Positions 54,948 through 62,751 of a stretch of DNA of 64,000 nucleotides are shown one piece after another. Position numbers and translations under genes: made by a program. Location of the stretch: assembly GCA_965219005.1 (NCBI GenBank), contig CBDCMS010000004.1:3720001-3784000 (forward strand). The letters are read 5' to 3'. How positions within the stretch are numbered: position 1 is the first letter of the stretch; every line of letters begins with the position of its first letter. Below the pieces are notes generated by a model. The model had not been told where the DNA came from, made no database searches, and worked only from the letters and a program-made list of their open reading frames with translations. The stretch comes from CAUZIZ01 sp965219005. Lineage in GTDB: Bacteria; Acidobacteriota; UBA6911; RPQK01; JAJDTT01.

Positions 54948-54986
54948 ATAGGCATCGGGCTCAGCTTGACCCGGCACCTTGCCTAT
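54948..54986 (-). terminator. Likely metK terminator hairpin
   Basis: Outer stem ATAGGCA/TGCCTAT, inner CGGG/CCCG, followed on the minus strand by CTTTTGG. The metK stop codon lies inside the stem. A mirrored use for the converging esterase gene is possible. Confidence 0.45.
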
Positions 54987-56164
54987 CCCAAAACGTTTTG
55001 GGCGCTGGCCTCGGGTAAACCGGCGGCTTGGCGCAGGGCTTCGGCTCGATCGGTCCTCTCCCAGGCGAATCCTTCGTCCTCTCGACCGAAGTGACCGAAG
55101 CTGGCCGTCTTGCGAAAGATCGGTTGCCTCAGCTCAAGCGTCTCGATGATGTCACGGGGCGTCAAATCGAAGTGAGACAGAATCAGTTCGCGGAGAACGT
55201 CATCGCTCACCTTTCCCGTTCCTTCGGTTTCTACAGCTACGGAAACCGGCTCGGGGACGCCGATGGCATACGCCAGTTGGATGGCGAGACGATCGGCCAG
55301 TCCTGCCGCGACGCAATTTTTTGCAACGTAACGGGCCATGTACGAGGCTGACCGGTCAACCTTGGAGGGATCCTTGCCGGAGAAAGCACCCCCTCCGTGG
55401 CTGCCGACGCCCCCATAGGTGTCCACGATGATTTTCCGACCGGTCAAGCCACAGTCTCCTTGAGGACCGCCGACCACGAAACGGCCGGTGGGGTTGATGT
55501 GGAACTTGGTGTTCTCGTCCATCAGATGAGCTGGAACGATGGGTCGAATGATATCCCGCTTTATGCCCTCGGCTAGCTCGTCATTGCTGACATCGGGGCT
55601 GTGCTGCGTAGAAATGACCACGGTATCGACGCGAACCGGCTGACGGCCATCGTATTCAATCGTGACCTGTGATTTTCCGTCGGGACGAAGCCAGGGAAGG
55701 GTGCCATCGCGACGGCGCTCGGACAGTTGCCGGGTCAGCTGGTGTGCCAGCATGATGGGCATCGGCATCAGCTCAGGCGTCTCCGTGCAGGCAAAGCCAA
55801 ACATCAGGCCCTGATCGCCTGCTCCTCCAATATCGACGCCCTGCGCGATGTCTGGAGATTGCGTATCTACGGAACAAACCACCGCGCAGGTCTCACAGTC
55901 AAAACCAAACTTCGCACGGGTGTAACCCACTTCACGGATGGTCTCCCGGACAATTGAGGGGAAATCAAGGTGGCAGGTGGTAGTGATCTCTCCGGCAACG
56001 ACGACGAGCCCGGTGGTCACCAGAGTCTCACAGGCAACTCGCCCGCTGGTATCTTCTCTGAGCACTGCATCCAAAACCGCGTCGGAAATCTGGTCAGCGA
56101 TCTTATCCGGGTGACCTTCAGTGACCGATTCAGACGTAAAAACATTGCGTCCTGTTGGTGGCAT
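54983..56164 (-). CDS. metK: S-adenosylmethionine synthetase
   Basis: A 393-aa MetK (usual 380-400) making SAM from methionine and ATP. Motifs: FTSESVTEGHPDKIADQISD (about 9-28), GDQGLMFGFACTETPELMP (about 118), GGGAFSGKDPSKVDRSASYM (about 260; the P-loop-like GGGAFSGKD). No SAM riboswitch motif was noticed upstream. Confidence 0.97.
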   Translation of the reverse strand: MPPTGRNVFTSESVTEGHPDKIADQISDAVLDAVLREDTSGRVACETLVTTGLVVVAGEITTTCHLDFPSIVRETIREVGYTRAKFGFDCETCAVVCSVDTQSPDIAQGVDIGGAGDQGLMFGFACTETPELMPMPIMLAHQLTRQLSERRRDGTLPWLRPDGKSQVTIEYDGRQPVRVDTVVISTQHSPDVSNDELAEGIKRDIIRPIVPAHLMDENTKFHINPTGRFVVGGPQGDCGLTGRKIIVDTYGGVGSHGGGAFSGKDPSKVDRSASYMARYVAKNCVAAGLADRLAIQLAYAIGVPEPVSVAVETEGTGKVSDDVLRELILSHFDLTPRDIIETLELRQPIFRKTASFGHFGREDEGFAWERTDRAEALRQAAGLPEASAQNVLG

Positions 56165-56266
56165 TCCCTCTCCTCAAGTCAGTTTGAAACCAATTATTTC
56201 GGGGCACAAACGCTAACATGGCGACGGATTCGGTGTCAATCTGACTTCAGCGATTGGGCATACGCT

Positions 56267-56293
56267 CTCTGACAGTGATATCAACTGTCAGAG
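56267..56293. other. 10-bp-stem hairpin in the metK upstream region
   Basis: CTCTGACAGT / ACTGTCAGAG around a 7-nt loop. It lies between the metK start and a small rightward frame, so it might be an operator or a terminator. Confidence 0.5.
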
Positions 56294-56305
56294 CGGAGGG
56301 TCTCC

Positions 56306-56389
56306 ATGACCCAAAACACTGCCCCTCAGGTCCAACAAGACCAACGGCGTCAAGCAGTGGGACTAGACCTTGCACAAGCTGGGTCCTGA
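56306..56389 (+). CDS. Possible 27-aa frame ending at the REP element
   Basis: ATG after GGAGGGTCTCC encodes MTQNTAPQVQQDQRRQ then AVGLDLAQAGS and stops 5 nt before the REP-like repeat. The strong ribosome site and composition look real, but the end at the repeat boundary suggests a truncated gene start. No family recognised. Confidence 0.35.
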   Translation: MTQNTAPQVQQDQRRQAVGLDLAQAGS

Positions 56390-56394
56390 CACGG

Positions 56395-56500
56395 CAGGAG
56401 GCCGCTTCAGCGGCCTGGCGCGAAGCGTAATAGACCGGTCCTTTCAGGGCCGGGTATCCGGAGTGAGATCAGAGTCAAGCCCGCTTCAGCGGGCTTCTCG
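56395..56500 (+). repeat. REP-like unit, left arm
   Basis: A 106-bp unit holding two short palindromes, GGCCGCTTCAGCGGCC (56400-56415) and CCCGCTTCAGCGGG (56480-56493), sharing the core CCGCTTCAGCGG. About 88 percent complementary to 57080-57185. Confidence 0.9.
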
Positions 56501-56510
56501 AGTAAAGACT

Positions 56511-56954
56511 TTAGCCATGATCCCGTCCTGAGGTAGGACGATTGATGCGTTCGAGTCGATCAAAGGTGCGTCCACGGCGATGGTGCTCCTTCTGGCGCTG
56601 GATATAGTCCACAACAAACGGCAGATCCTTCTTGCCGAAGGACACGGCCCCGTATCCGCTCTGCCAGGCGAACGGGATTCGACGCCGCAGGCGACGATTC
56701 AGGGAATGCGTACTCGAACCCTTCAACTCTCCAATCCAGTCGCTGATCCTCAAGCTGGGGCCAATCCTGACGGCTACGTGGACGTGGTCCTCAATTCCCC
56801 CAATCTCGTAGATGAAGGCTCCCGGTGTCTGCACTATACGAGCCCGCAGGAATCCGTGAACGCGTTTTTCGACGGATCCTCGCAGGATCGCACAGTGCGA
56901 CTTGGTGTGCCAGGTCAGATGTAGATAGATCTCAGAGAAGGCATCCGATGACAT
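56511..56954 (-). CDS. REP-associated/IS200-like Y1 transposase
   Basis: A 147-aa HUH single-strand transposase: EIYLHLTWHTKSHCAIL, EIGGIEDHVHVAVRIGPSL (HxH metal site, about 57) and FVVDYIQRQKEHH (catalytic Tyr about 118). Fits the RAYT branch of IS200/IS605 by size and flanking palindromes. Acts on single-stranded hairpins. Confidence 0.9.
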   Translation of the reverse strand: MSSDAFSEIYLHLTWHTKSHCAILRGSVEKRVHGFLRARIVQTPGAFIYEIGGIEDHVHVAVRIGPSLRISDWIGELKGSSTHSLNRRLRRRIPFAWQSGYGAVSFGKKDLPFVVDYIQRQKEHHRRGRTFDRLERINRPTSGRDHG

Positions 56955-57079
56955 AGCAACTCTCAGAACCGAGGTCGTAGTTAGAATAACGACCAGGTCC
57001 TGAAATCGATGGAGTCGTTTAGAACCTGAATCGAGCTTTGGACTTGGAGAAAAGGGTGGATCCTGGCTGAAGCCCTTGT

Positions 57080-57185
57080 TCGAGAAGCCCTCTGAAGCGG
57101 GCTCGCCAATCGTGTCACCCGGATACCCGGCCCTAAAAGGACCGGTCTACTACGCTTCGCGTCAGGCCGCTGAAGCGGCCTCCTG
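57080..57185 (-). repeat. REP-like unit, right arm
   Basis: Inverted counterpart of 56395-56500, with the shared block ACCCGGCC...GGACCGGTCTA and GGCCGCTGAAGCGGCC. The stretch 57186-57431 holds no gene; it contains the direct repeat GGCGCCGGTTTGGCGCCGG (57355-57373) before the next gene. Confidence 0.9.
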
Positions 57186-57440
57186 GGAAGGGCCACACTC
57201 GAGGCAAGACCTCTTGAGCGGCCTTGAACCTCACGTGCACTCTCCACGGACCCGGGGCGGCTTACAAGGTAGAAAATCGACAGCCTGGCCCAATTCTGAT
57301 CGGCGCCACACACTTGAGCCCGATGCGAACCTGCTATATAGTGAAAGGCTCTTGGCGCCGGTTTGGCGCCGGCAAATCAGGTACGGGGCTCCTAGCGGGG
57401 AAAGGTGCAGTTTCTCCGCACCCACTACTCAATGGGTACC

Positions 57441-57992
57441 ATGACAATCAAGACCATCCTTCTTGCCATTGCTGCGTTTCTCCTCATCCTCTACTGGACC
57501 ACTCGCGGGGACTCGGAAGAGAGCTCACCCGCGGGTGAGCTCTCTTCAAATGGATCTGCTCCCCGGGCTGGGAAGAGCCGATCAGGGCGATTGACTCAGA
57601 ATCCCCTTTCTCCAGTTCCTCCTGTCAACAGACGGGACGACCGCCCTGCGCGACTCCCTGCAAAAAGCCACGCGAAGCGAGAGGGGCCGATTCCGGAGGA
57701 AGATCAAATAGCTGGGTTGATCTTCGAGTCACTGCATGGCACCGAGACCGAGGACCGTGCCTTTGCCGTGAGCGAGCTGGGCTTATTCGATCCGACTCCC
57801 GAAGTAATTTCCGCCTGCTTTCAGGCTCTGGGAGACCCGGAGGACGAGGTCAGGATGGAAGCGGTCCTGGCACTCGAGAGTCTTGAGGACCCGGCGGCCC
57901 TGCCGGTCCTGAGACGGGTTGCGAAGGAGGACACTTCCGAAAGTGTCAGAGAAGCTGCCACCGAGGCCGTGGACTCTCTGATGAACCCCTGA
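57441..57992 (+). CDS. Membrane-anchored HEAT-repeat protein
   Basis: A 183-aa protein with one N-terminal helix (IKTILLAIAAFLLILYWTT), a Ser/Pro/Arg-rich linker (about 25-85) and a C-terminal HEAT pair (DPTPEVISACFQALGDPEDE, DPAALPVLRRVAKEDTSESV). The linker includes a perfect 32-bp DNA palindrome at 57516-57547. ATG 57432 is an alternative start. Function unknown. Confidence 0.7.
   Translation: MTIKTILLAIAAFLLILYWTTRGDSEESSPAGELSSNGSAPRAGKSRSGRLTQNPLSPVPPVNRRDDRPARLPAKSHAKREGPIPEEDQIAGLIFESLHGTETEDRAFAVSELGLFDPTPEVISACFQALGDPEDEVRMEAVLALESLEDPAALPVLRRVAKEDTSESVREAATEAVDSLMNP
57516..57547. repeat. Perfect 32-bp palindrome within a coding region
   Basis: Symmetric about 57531/57532, centre GAGCTCACCCGCGGGTGAGC, extended to 16-bp arms without mismatch. 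Encodes EESSPAGELSS in the linker of the HEAT protein. Confidence 0.92.
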
Positions 57993-58035
57993 TTCAGTAA
58001 GAACCAGGATCCGAGGCCCAAGTCACAAGAGAATC

Positions 58036-58067
58036 CGAGTCTCGCGTCCTTCGAGTCTCGCGTCCTT
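58036..58067. repeat. 16-bp tandem duplication between HEAT gene and argF
   Basis: CGAGTCTCGCGTCCTT twice, 58036-58051 and 58052-58067, in a convergent gap. Confidence 0.9.
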
Positions 58068-58118
58068 GTGGTCAAGGAGTCTTCGTTTGGGAATTGATTC
58101 CTTAAGACTTGGATCCTG

Positions 58119-59078
58119 CTACTTCCATGCCGCCCATTTTTCGAGGTTGAGATAGCGGTCCAGTTCCTTCGGTGCCAACAGCATCATCAGGAGGGCCTTC
58201 TGGACATGGAGTCGGTTTTCGGCTTGCTCGAAAACCAGTGATGTGGGGGAATCCATGACCGAGTCGGTGACCTCCTGATTCCTATGGGCGGGAAGACAAT
58301 GCATGAAAAATGCTCTCTTTCCGGCCTGCGACATCAGCTCCGGCGTCACCTGGTAGGGCTCAAGCAGAGCGAGACGATCCCGTGCTTCACCCTCCTGGCC
58401 CATACTCACCCAGGTGTCGGTATATACCACGTCGGCACCCCGAATCCCTTCCACCGAGTCGGTATAGGTGTAGGTAGCCTTGGGGTTCGTCGAGAGGCGC
58501 TTGAAGTCCTCTCCCGAGGACGCATACGGGCGGTGTGACTCGGGCGTGATCGCGGTAAACGACATACCAGCCAGCGCCGTCGCATGGACCAGCGAGGTAC
58601 AGACATTGTTACCGTCCCCGATGTAGGCCAACATCTTGTCCCCCAGATGCTCCCACTTCTCACTCAGCGTAAAGACGTCGGCGACGGCCTGACAGGGGTG
58701 CTCTTCATCGCTCAGAGCGTTGATCACAGAAATCTTGGCCTGCTCGGCAAGCTCAACCACGACTGAGTGAGAGAAGGTGCGAGCGACGATACAGTCAAAC
58801 CAACGCTCCAGATTCCTGGCCACGTCCCCCAGAGATTCTCGCCCACCCAGGCGGGCCTCCTGATAGTCGAGATAAACCGCGTCTCCCCCCAGCTGTCTGA
58901 CGCCCAGTTCGAAGGTCAGACGAGTGCGCAAAGAAGGCTTTTCGAAAATGAGAACAATGCTCTTGCCGGGGATCATCTGCCGAAAATTAGAGGCCCGACC
59001 CTTGACTTCTCGACTCAAACTGAGCAGCTGCTTCCACTGAGTCGGTGTGAAATCCTTCAACGAGATGAAGTCTCTCAT
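58119..59078 (-). CDS. argF: Ornithine carbamoyltransferase
   Basis: A 319-aa enzyme joining carbamoyl phosphate and ornithine to citrulline. Motifs: FEKPSLRTRLTFE (carbamoyl-phosphate loop; S-L-R-T-R, canonical form STRTR), HPCQAVADVFTL, and HCLPAHRNQEVTD (catalytic Cys). Last gene of argR-argG-argH-argF; overlaps argH by 4 nt. Confidence 0.95.
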   Translation of the reverse strand: MRDFISLKDFTPTQWKQLLSLSREVKGRASNFRQMIPGKSIVLIFEKPSLRTRLTFELGVRQLGGDAVYLDYQEARLGGRESLGDVARNLERWFDCIVARTFSHSVVVELAEQAKISVINALSDEEHPCQAVADVFTLSEKWEHLGDKMLAYIGDGNNVCTSLVHATALAGMSFTAITPESHRPYASSGEDFKRLSTNPKATYTYTDSVEGIRGADVVYTDTWVSMGQEGEARDRLALLEPYQVTPELMSQAGKRAFFMHCLPAHRNQEVTDSVMDSPTSLVFEQAENRLHVQKALLMMLLAPKELDRYLNLEKWAAWK

Positions 59079-60553
59079 GACTTGGCGGCCCTCCCCTCTT
59101 TCAGTTCGCGACTTGCTAGATCCGTTCCGTCACCGAGGACAGCTGAATTCTGATGTTGCTGGATCCAATGGTCCCAATCCCTGATCTGACGATCAATCGA
59201 CTCCAGACCCGTACTGCCCTTGTGTAACCGCCTCCGGAGTACTCCGCGAGGTTGAAGCACCTCATGGACGTCCGGATTGCTGCTGGGAGCTAGTTCCTTG
59301 ATCTTCTCCAGAGACAACTGTTCCAGGGTCAGCCCCTGTTCCAAACAGTAGGCCACCATACGTCCCACCTGTTCGTGAGCGGCCCGAAACGCCACTCCCT
59401 TGGAAACGAGGTATTCTGCCAGGTCCGTGGCCATCAGAAAACCAGAGCCGAGCGCAGCCTCAGTACGGGCACCATCAATCTGGAAATCCCGCACCACCAG
59501 GGGCAGTATCTGCAGTGTCTCGGTCACGATATCAACAGCCGGGAAAAGGTGCTCCTTGTCCTGCTGTAGGTCGCGCTGATAAGAACTGGGTAGGCCCTTA
59601 ATCAGGACCGAGAGAGCAGTGACATGGCCCAGCACAGAAGCCGTCTTGCCCCTTGCCAGCTCCAGGATGTCGGGGTTCTTCTTCTGGGGCATCATGCTGC
59701 TTCCCGTACACAAAGCGTCCGGCAATTCGATCCAACCCACCGGCGTGCTAGAGAAATAGATGAAGTCCTCGGCCAAGCGGCTGAAGTGCAACATCACTTG
59801 GGCGCCGATCTGCAGTAGCTCCAGCACGAAGTCACGGTCCCCTACCACGTCATAGCTGTTGCCAAAACTGGAGCTGAATCCCAGTTCGCGAGCGGTCTGA
59901 TCTGGATCCAAAGGCAAGGTGCTGCCCGCCAGCGCCCCAGCGCCCAGGGGAGAGCTAGAGTGAAGCTCCCGGTAGAAGCCGAGACGCCGGAAATCCCGCT
60001 TGAACATTTCACAATAGGCAAGGAGGTAGTGAGCCCAAGACAGCGGCTGCGCCGACTGGAGGTGGGTCCAGGCGGGGAACAACTCACTCCTCAGCTGCCG
60101 CGACCTCGTCAGCATGAAGCGATGAAGCTCCAGTATCCAAGCTTGCCAGGAGGACGCTGTGTCGAGACAGAAGAGCTTAAGGTCCAGCGCCACTTGATCG
60201 TTGCGGCTGCGACCCGTGTGGAGGCGCCCGCCGGGCTCGCCGACCAGCTCCTGGAGGCGCCTCTCAATGTTCATATGGATATCTTCCAACTCATCCCGAT
60301 AGGGGAAGCGGCCCGAATCGATCTCTTCCTCGATCTGCTCCAGGCCCTGGAGGATCAGGTCCCGTTCTTCGCAACTGATGATTTCCTGCTGCGCCAACAT
60401 GCCGGCATGTGCGCGACTTCCACGGAGATCATAGTGCGCCAGTCGCCGGTCCAGGTGCAGCGACCGGGTATAGGACTGCGCCACGGAATCAAGCTTCTGC
60501 TTGAATCTCCCACCCCAGGGTGATTTGGTCGAATCCTGCTCAGACATGTCCAA
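59075..60553 (-). CDS. argH: Argininosuccinate lyase
   Basis: A 492-aa fumarase-superfamily enzyme releasing arginine and fumarate. Signature TGSSMMPQKKNPDILELARGK (GSSxMPxKxN, about 280); also GRLHTGRSRNDQVALD (about 105) and YLLAYCEMFKRDFRR. Slightly longer than usual (about 460). Confidence 0.96.
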   Translation of the reverse strand: MDMSEQDSTKSPWGGRFKQKLDSVAQSYTRSLHLDRRLAHYDLRGSRAHAGMLAQQEIISCEERDLILQGLEQIEEEIDSGRFPYRDELEDIHMNIERRLQELVGEPGGRLHTGRSRNDQVALDLKLFCLDTASSWQAWILELHRFMLTRSRQLRSELFPAWTHLQSAQPLSWAHYLLAYCEMFKRDFRRLGFYRELHSSSPLGAGALAGSTLPLDPDQTARELGFSSSFGNSYDVVGDRDFVLELLQIGAQVMLHFSRLAEDFIYFSSTPVGWIELPDALCTGSSMMPQKKNPDILELARGKTASVLGHVTALSVLIKGLPSSYQRDLQQDKEHLFPAVDIVTETLQILPLVVRDFQIDGARTEAALGSGFLMATDLAEYLVSKGVAFRAAHEQVGRMVAYCLEQGLTLEQLSLEKIKELAPSSNPDVHEVLQPRGVLRRRLHKGSTGLESIDRQIRDWDHWIQQHQNSAVLGDGTDLASRELKEGRAAKS

Positions 60554-60601
60554 CGCCAGTGCTAGTTCTTGTTTGCGATCAAGCCGCAGGGCCCGTCATC
60601 C

Positions 60602-61825
60602 TCAGCTCGATCTGCGGCTCTCAACCAGGGACGCAATCTTCAGCCTCAGTCCCTGGAGTCGAATAAAGCCCTCCGCGTCCGCCTGACTGTAGACTTCGTC
60701 TTCTTCGAAGGTCGCATACGAGGGGTCGTAGAGGCTGTAGGGCGAGCGCCGTCCCAGAATGACGCAGTTCCCCTTGTACAGCTGCACCTTTACCTCCCCG
60801 GCAACGTGGTCCTGAGAGCTTCGGACCAGCTTCAGCAACATTTCCATTTCAGGCGAAAACCAGAATCCGTTGTACATGAGCGACGCCAGCCGGACCACGA
60901 GCTCATCCTTGAGATGATAAGCCTCCCGATCCTGGGTCAACGACTCCAGAGCTCGATGCGCCTTGTGGAGAATCGTAACGCCGGGTGTTTCGTAGACCCC
61001 GCGAGACTTCATGCCCACCATCCGATTCTCTACCAGGTCGACCCGTCCTACCCCATGAGCTCCACCCTGGCGGTTGAGCTCCTCAAGCAATTCGACCGAA
61101 TCCAACGAGCGCCCATCCAGCTTGACCGGTCTGCCCCGCTCAAACTCGATCACCAGGTCGACGGGTTCGTCCGGAGCCTCCAAAGGGGACACGGTGCGCA
61201 GAAAAATATCTTCCGGAGGAGACCGCCAGGGATCCTCCAGAATACCCCCTTCGTAGGAGGTGTGCATCAGATTCTGATCGATGCTGTAGGGCTTCTCTTC
61301 GGTGGATGTGATCGGAATCCCATGGCTTTTGGAATATCGGATCAGATCTCGGCGGCCCCGAAACTCCCAACTTCGCCAGGGCGCCAGAATCGTGAGCTCC
61401 GGTGCCAGGGCGTGGAACGTCAGTTCAAAGCGTACCTGGTCGTTGCCTTTTCCAGTGGCGCCATGGGACACACAGTCGGCTCCCCACTCCTTCGCGATAC
61501 GGGCCTGCTCCCTGGCGATAACTGGACGGGCCAGAGAGGTACCCATCAGATACTCGCCTTCGTAGACCGCATGGGCCTGAACTGCCGGAAATACGAACTC
61601 TTCGACAAAGGTCTGCCGTAGATCCGAAATGACGACCTCGTCCGCTCCCGTCTGATGGGCCTTCTTCTCGATCGCTACCAGGTCTTCTCCCTGACCCACA
61701 TCCGCGATGAACGCGAGCACCGGACACCCGTATTGTTGCTTCAACCAATGCAGCATTGCCGAAGTGTCCAGCCCTCCCGAATATGCCAGCACGATCTTCT
61801 TCACAGTGCCTGAACCTTGTCCCAT
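60602..61825 (-). CDS. argG: Argininosuccinate synthase
   Basis: A 407-aa enzyme making argininosuccinate from citrulline, aspartate and ATP. N-type PPase loop VLAYSGGLDTSAMLHW; SHGATGKGNDQVRFEL and EGEYLMGTSLARPV are family motifs. ATG 61825 has GAGGAAG upstream and overlaps argR by 25 nt; a GTG at 61804, overlapping the argR stop as GTGA, gives the commoner N-terminus (KKIVLAYS). Confidence 0.96.
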   Translation of the reverse strand: MGQGSGTVKKIVLAYSGGLDTSAMLHWLKQQYGCPVLAFIADVGQGEDLVAIEKKAHQTGADEVVISDLRQTFVEEFVFPAVQAHAVYEGEYLMGTSLARPVIAREQARIAKEWGADCVSHGATGKGNDQVRFELTFHALAPELTILAPWRSWEFRGRRDLIRYSKSHGIPITSTEEKPYSIDQNLMHTSYEGGILEDPWRSPPEDIFLRTVSPLEAPDEPVDLVIEFERGRPVKLDGRSLDSVELLEELNRQGGAHGVGRVDLVENRMVGMKSRGVYETPGVTILHKAHRALESLTQDREAYHLKDELVVRLASLMYNGFWFSPEMEMLLKLVRSSQDHVAGEVKVQLYKGNCVILGRRSPYSLYDPSYATFEEDEVYSQADAEGFIRLQGLRLKIASLVESRRSS

Positions 61826-62226
61826 AGTTGCTTCCTCACCCGCCGAGCGTCATATCCCTCTGCCACCACTGCCAACAGGGTGTCCTCTCCAGCTACGGTT
61901 CCGAGCACTCCTGCCAGCTCCAACTCATCGATCTTGTAGGCCACCGCCGGCGCCATTCCAGCATCGGTGTGCACAACCAGGAGGTTGCCACTCACTTCGC
62001 AGAGCCGAATAGGCAGTCCAACCCAGCTTTCCAAGATCGCATATTTATACCTTCCCTGCTCCGTCACGGTCTTGACGACATTCAGCTCTTTCAAATCCCT
62101 CGAAAGGGTCGCTTGAGTGACCTTCACGCCAAGCCCTTCCAGCTTGCCGCGAAGCTCCTCCTGACTCGAAATCCGCTCACTTTGCAGAAGCTGAACAATC
62201 TGTCGCTGTCGTTCCCTCTTATCCAT
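61801..62226 (-). CDS. argR: Arginine repressor
   Basis: A 141-aa ArgR/AhrC: N-terminal winged helix (DKRERQRQIVQLLQSERI, KVTQATLSRDLKELNVVKT) and C-terminal hexamerisation/arginine-binding domain (GNLLVVHTDAGMAPAVA, VLGTVAGEDTLLAVV with the GTxxGDDT-like motif). Start at 62226 (MDKRERQ) matches relatives; 12 upstream codons overlap the operator candidate and are rejected. First gene of the arg operon. Confidence 0.92.
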   Translation of the reverse strand: MDKRERQRQIVQLLQSERISSQEELRGKLEGLGVKVTQATLSRDLKELNVVKTVTEQGRYKYAILESWVGLPIRLCEVSGNLLVVHTDAGMAPAVAYKIDELELAGVLGTVAGEDTLLAVVAEGYDARRVRKQLWDKVQAL

Positions 62227-62237
62227 CGACTGATCCG

Positions 62238-62268
62238 TAACTTTATACGCAATTTTATACATAAAAAG
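62238..62268 (-). promoter_or_regulatory. ARG-box-like operator candidate upstream of argR
   Basis: AT-rich element; minus strand reads TTATGTATAAAATTGCG then TATAAAG, two TATAAA-containing half-sites about 12 bp apart flanked by TTTAT and ATAAA. Resembles ARG boxes bound by ArgR, and lies 12-42 nt before the repressor start. Confidence 0.5.
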
Positions 62269-62299
62269 GGATTCGGGTCAAGATGCAACTACGACTATG

Positions 62300-62446
62300 C
62301 TGAAACTTGGATAGTGAGCAGTGGTGAAGTGATCAGTGAACAGTACCGGAAACAGCTGCAGGCAACAGAGCCGCGAACGACTTGACTTGTCTGCAAGATG
62401 AGCCCAAGTTCCGAGGAGAGAGCCGGACAACAGCAAGATTTCCCGG
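62300..62446 (+). repeat. Dispersed ~147-bp repeat, copy B
   Basis: Same-orientation counterpart of 17801-17946, about 85 percent alike by eye. The opening CTATGCTGAAACTT recurs once more at 62497-62510, 50 nt beyond the end of the repeat. Confidence 0.88.
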
Positions 62447-62545
62447 AACCGCGAAAAGTTTCTTTCCTGTACGATCCGGCGCAGCCGGTGGCCGGGCTAT
62501 GCTGAAACTTCATTGGATAGAGAATCAAACGAGAGTCGCTATAGA

Positions 62546-62693
62546 CAGAGCCGTGACTGCGAAGGAGCGGTCCGGCATTCCCATGCCGGGACCAACGAAC
62601 CCAGTGGACGAGAGTCGGTTGGGCGACCTTCTTAGCGACCCGAATATGTCCCGATCCGTGATCGGGTCCCGCTCCTTCACAGTCACGGCTCTG
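62546..62693. repeat. Compound palindromic element, 25-bp arms
   Basis: Outer arms 62546-62570 and 62669-62693 match at 24 of 25 bases (core AGAGCCGTGACTG). Inside are further hairpins: CCGGCATTCCCATGCCGG (62572-62589) and CCCGATCCGTGATCGGG (62650-62666). Fits a non-autonomous palindromic/MITE-like element or a structured RNA. It takes up much of the 62447-62751 gap. No gene there. Confidence 0.88.
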
Positions 62694-62751
62694 GCTGGCT
62701 AGCGAGGATCATCGGAGAGGGAACCCAAGTTTCTTTGGGCAGAGGGGTCCT

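Larger units (their letters stand above)
56395..57185. mobile_element. RAYT/REP unit: Y1 transposase between inverted REP-like repeats
   Basis: A 791-bp unit in which a 147-aa Y1 transposase gene is framed by 106-bp inverted arms rich in palindromes. This is the arrangement of REP-associated tyrosine transposases (RAYT) with their REP/BIME partners, where the transposase binds and mobilises short palindromes. Other solo copies in the genome would be expected. Confidence 0.85.

Noticed and set aside
56165..56300. SAM riboswitch upstream of metK
   Set aside because: Only a simple 10-bp hairpin is visible; no kink-turn or conserved SAM-I core was found.
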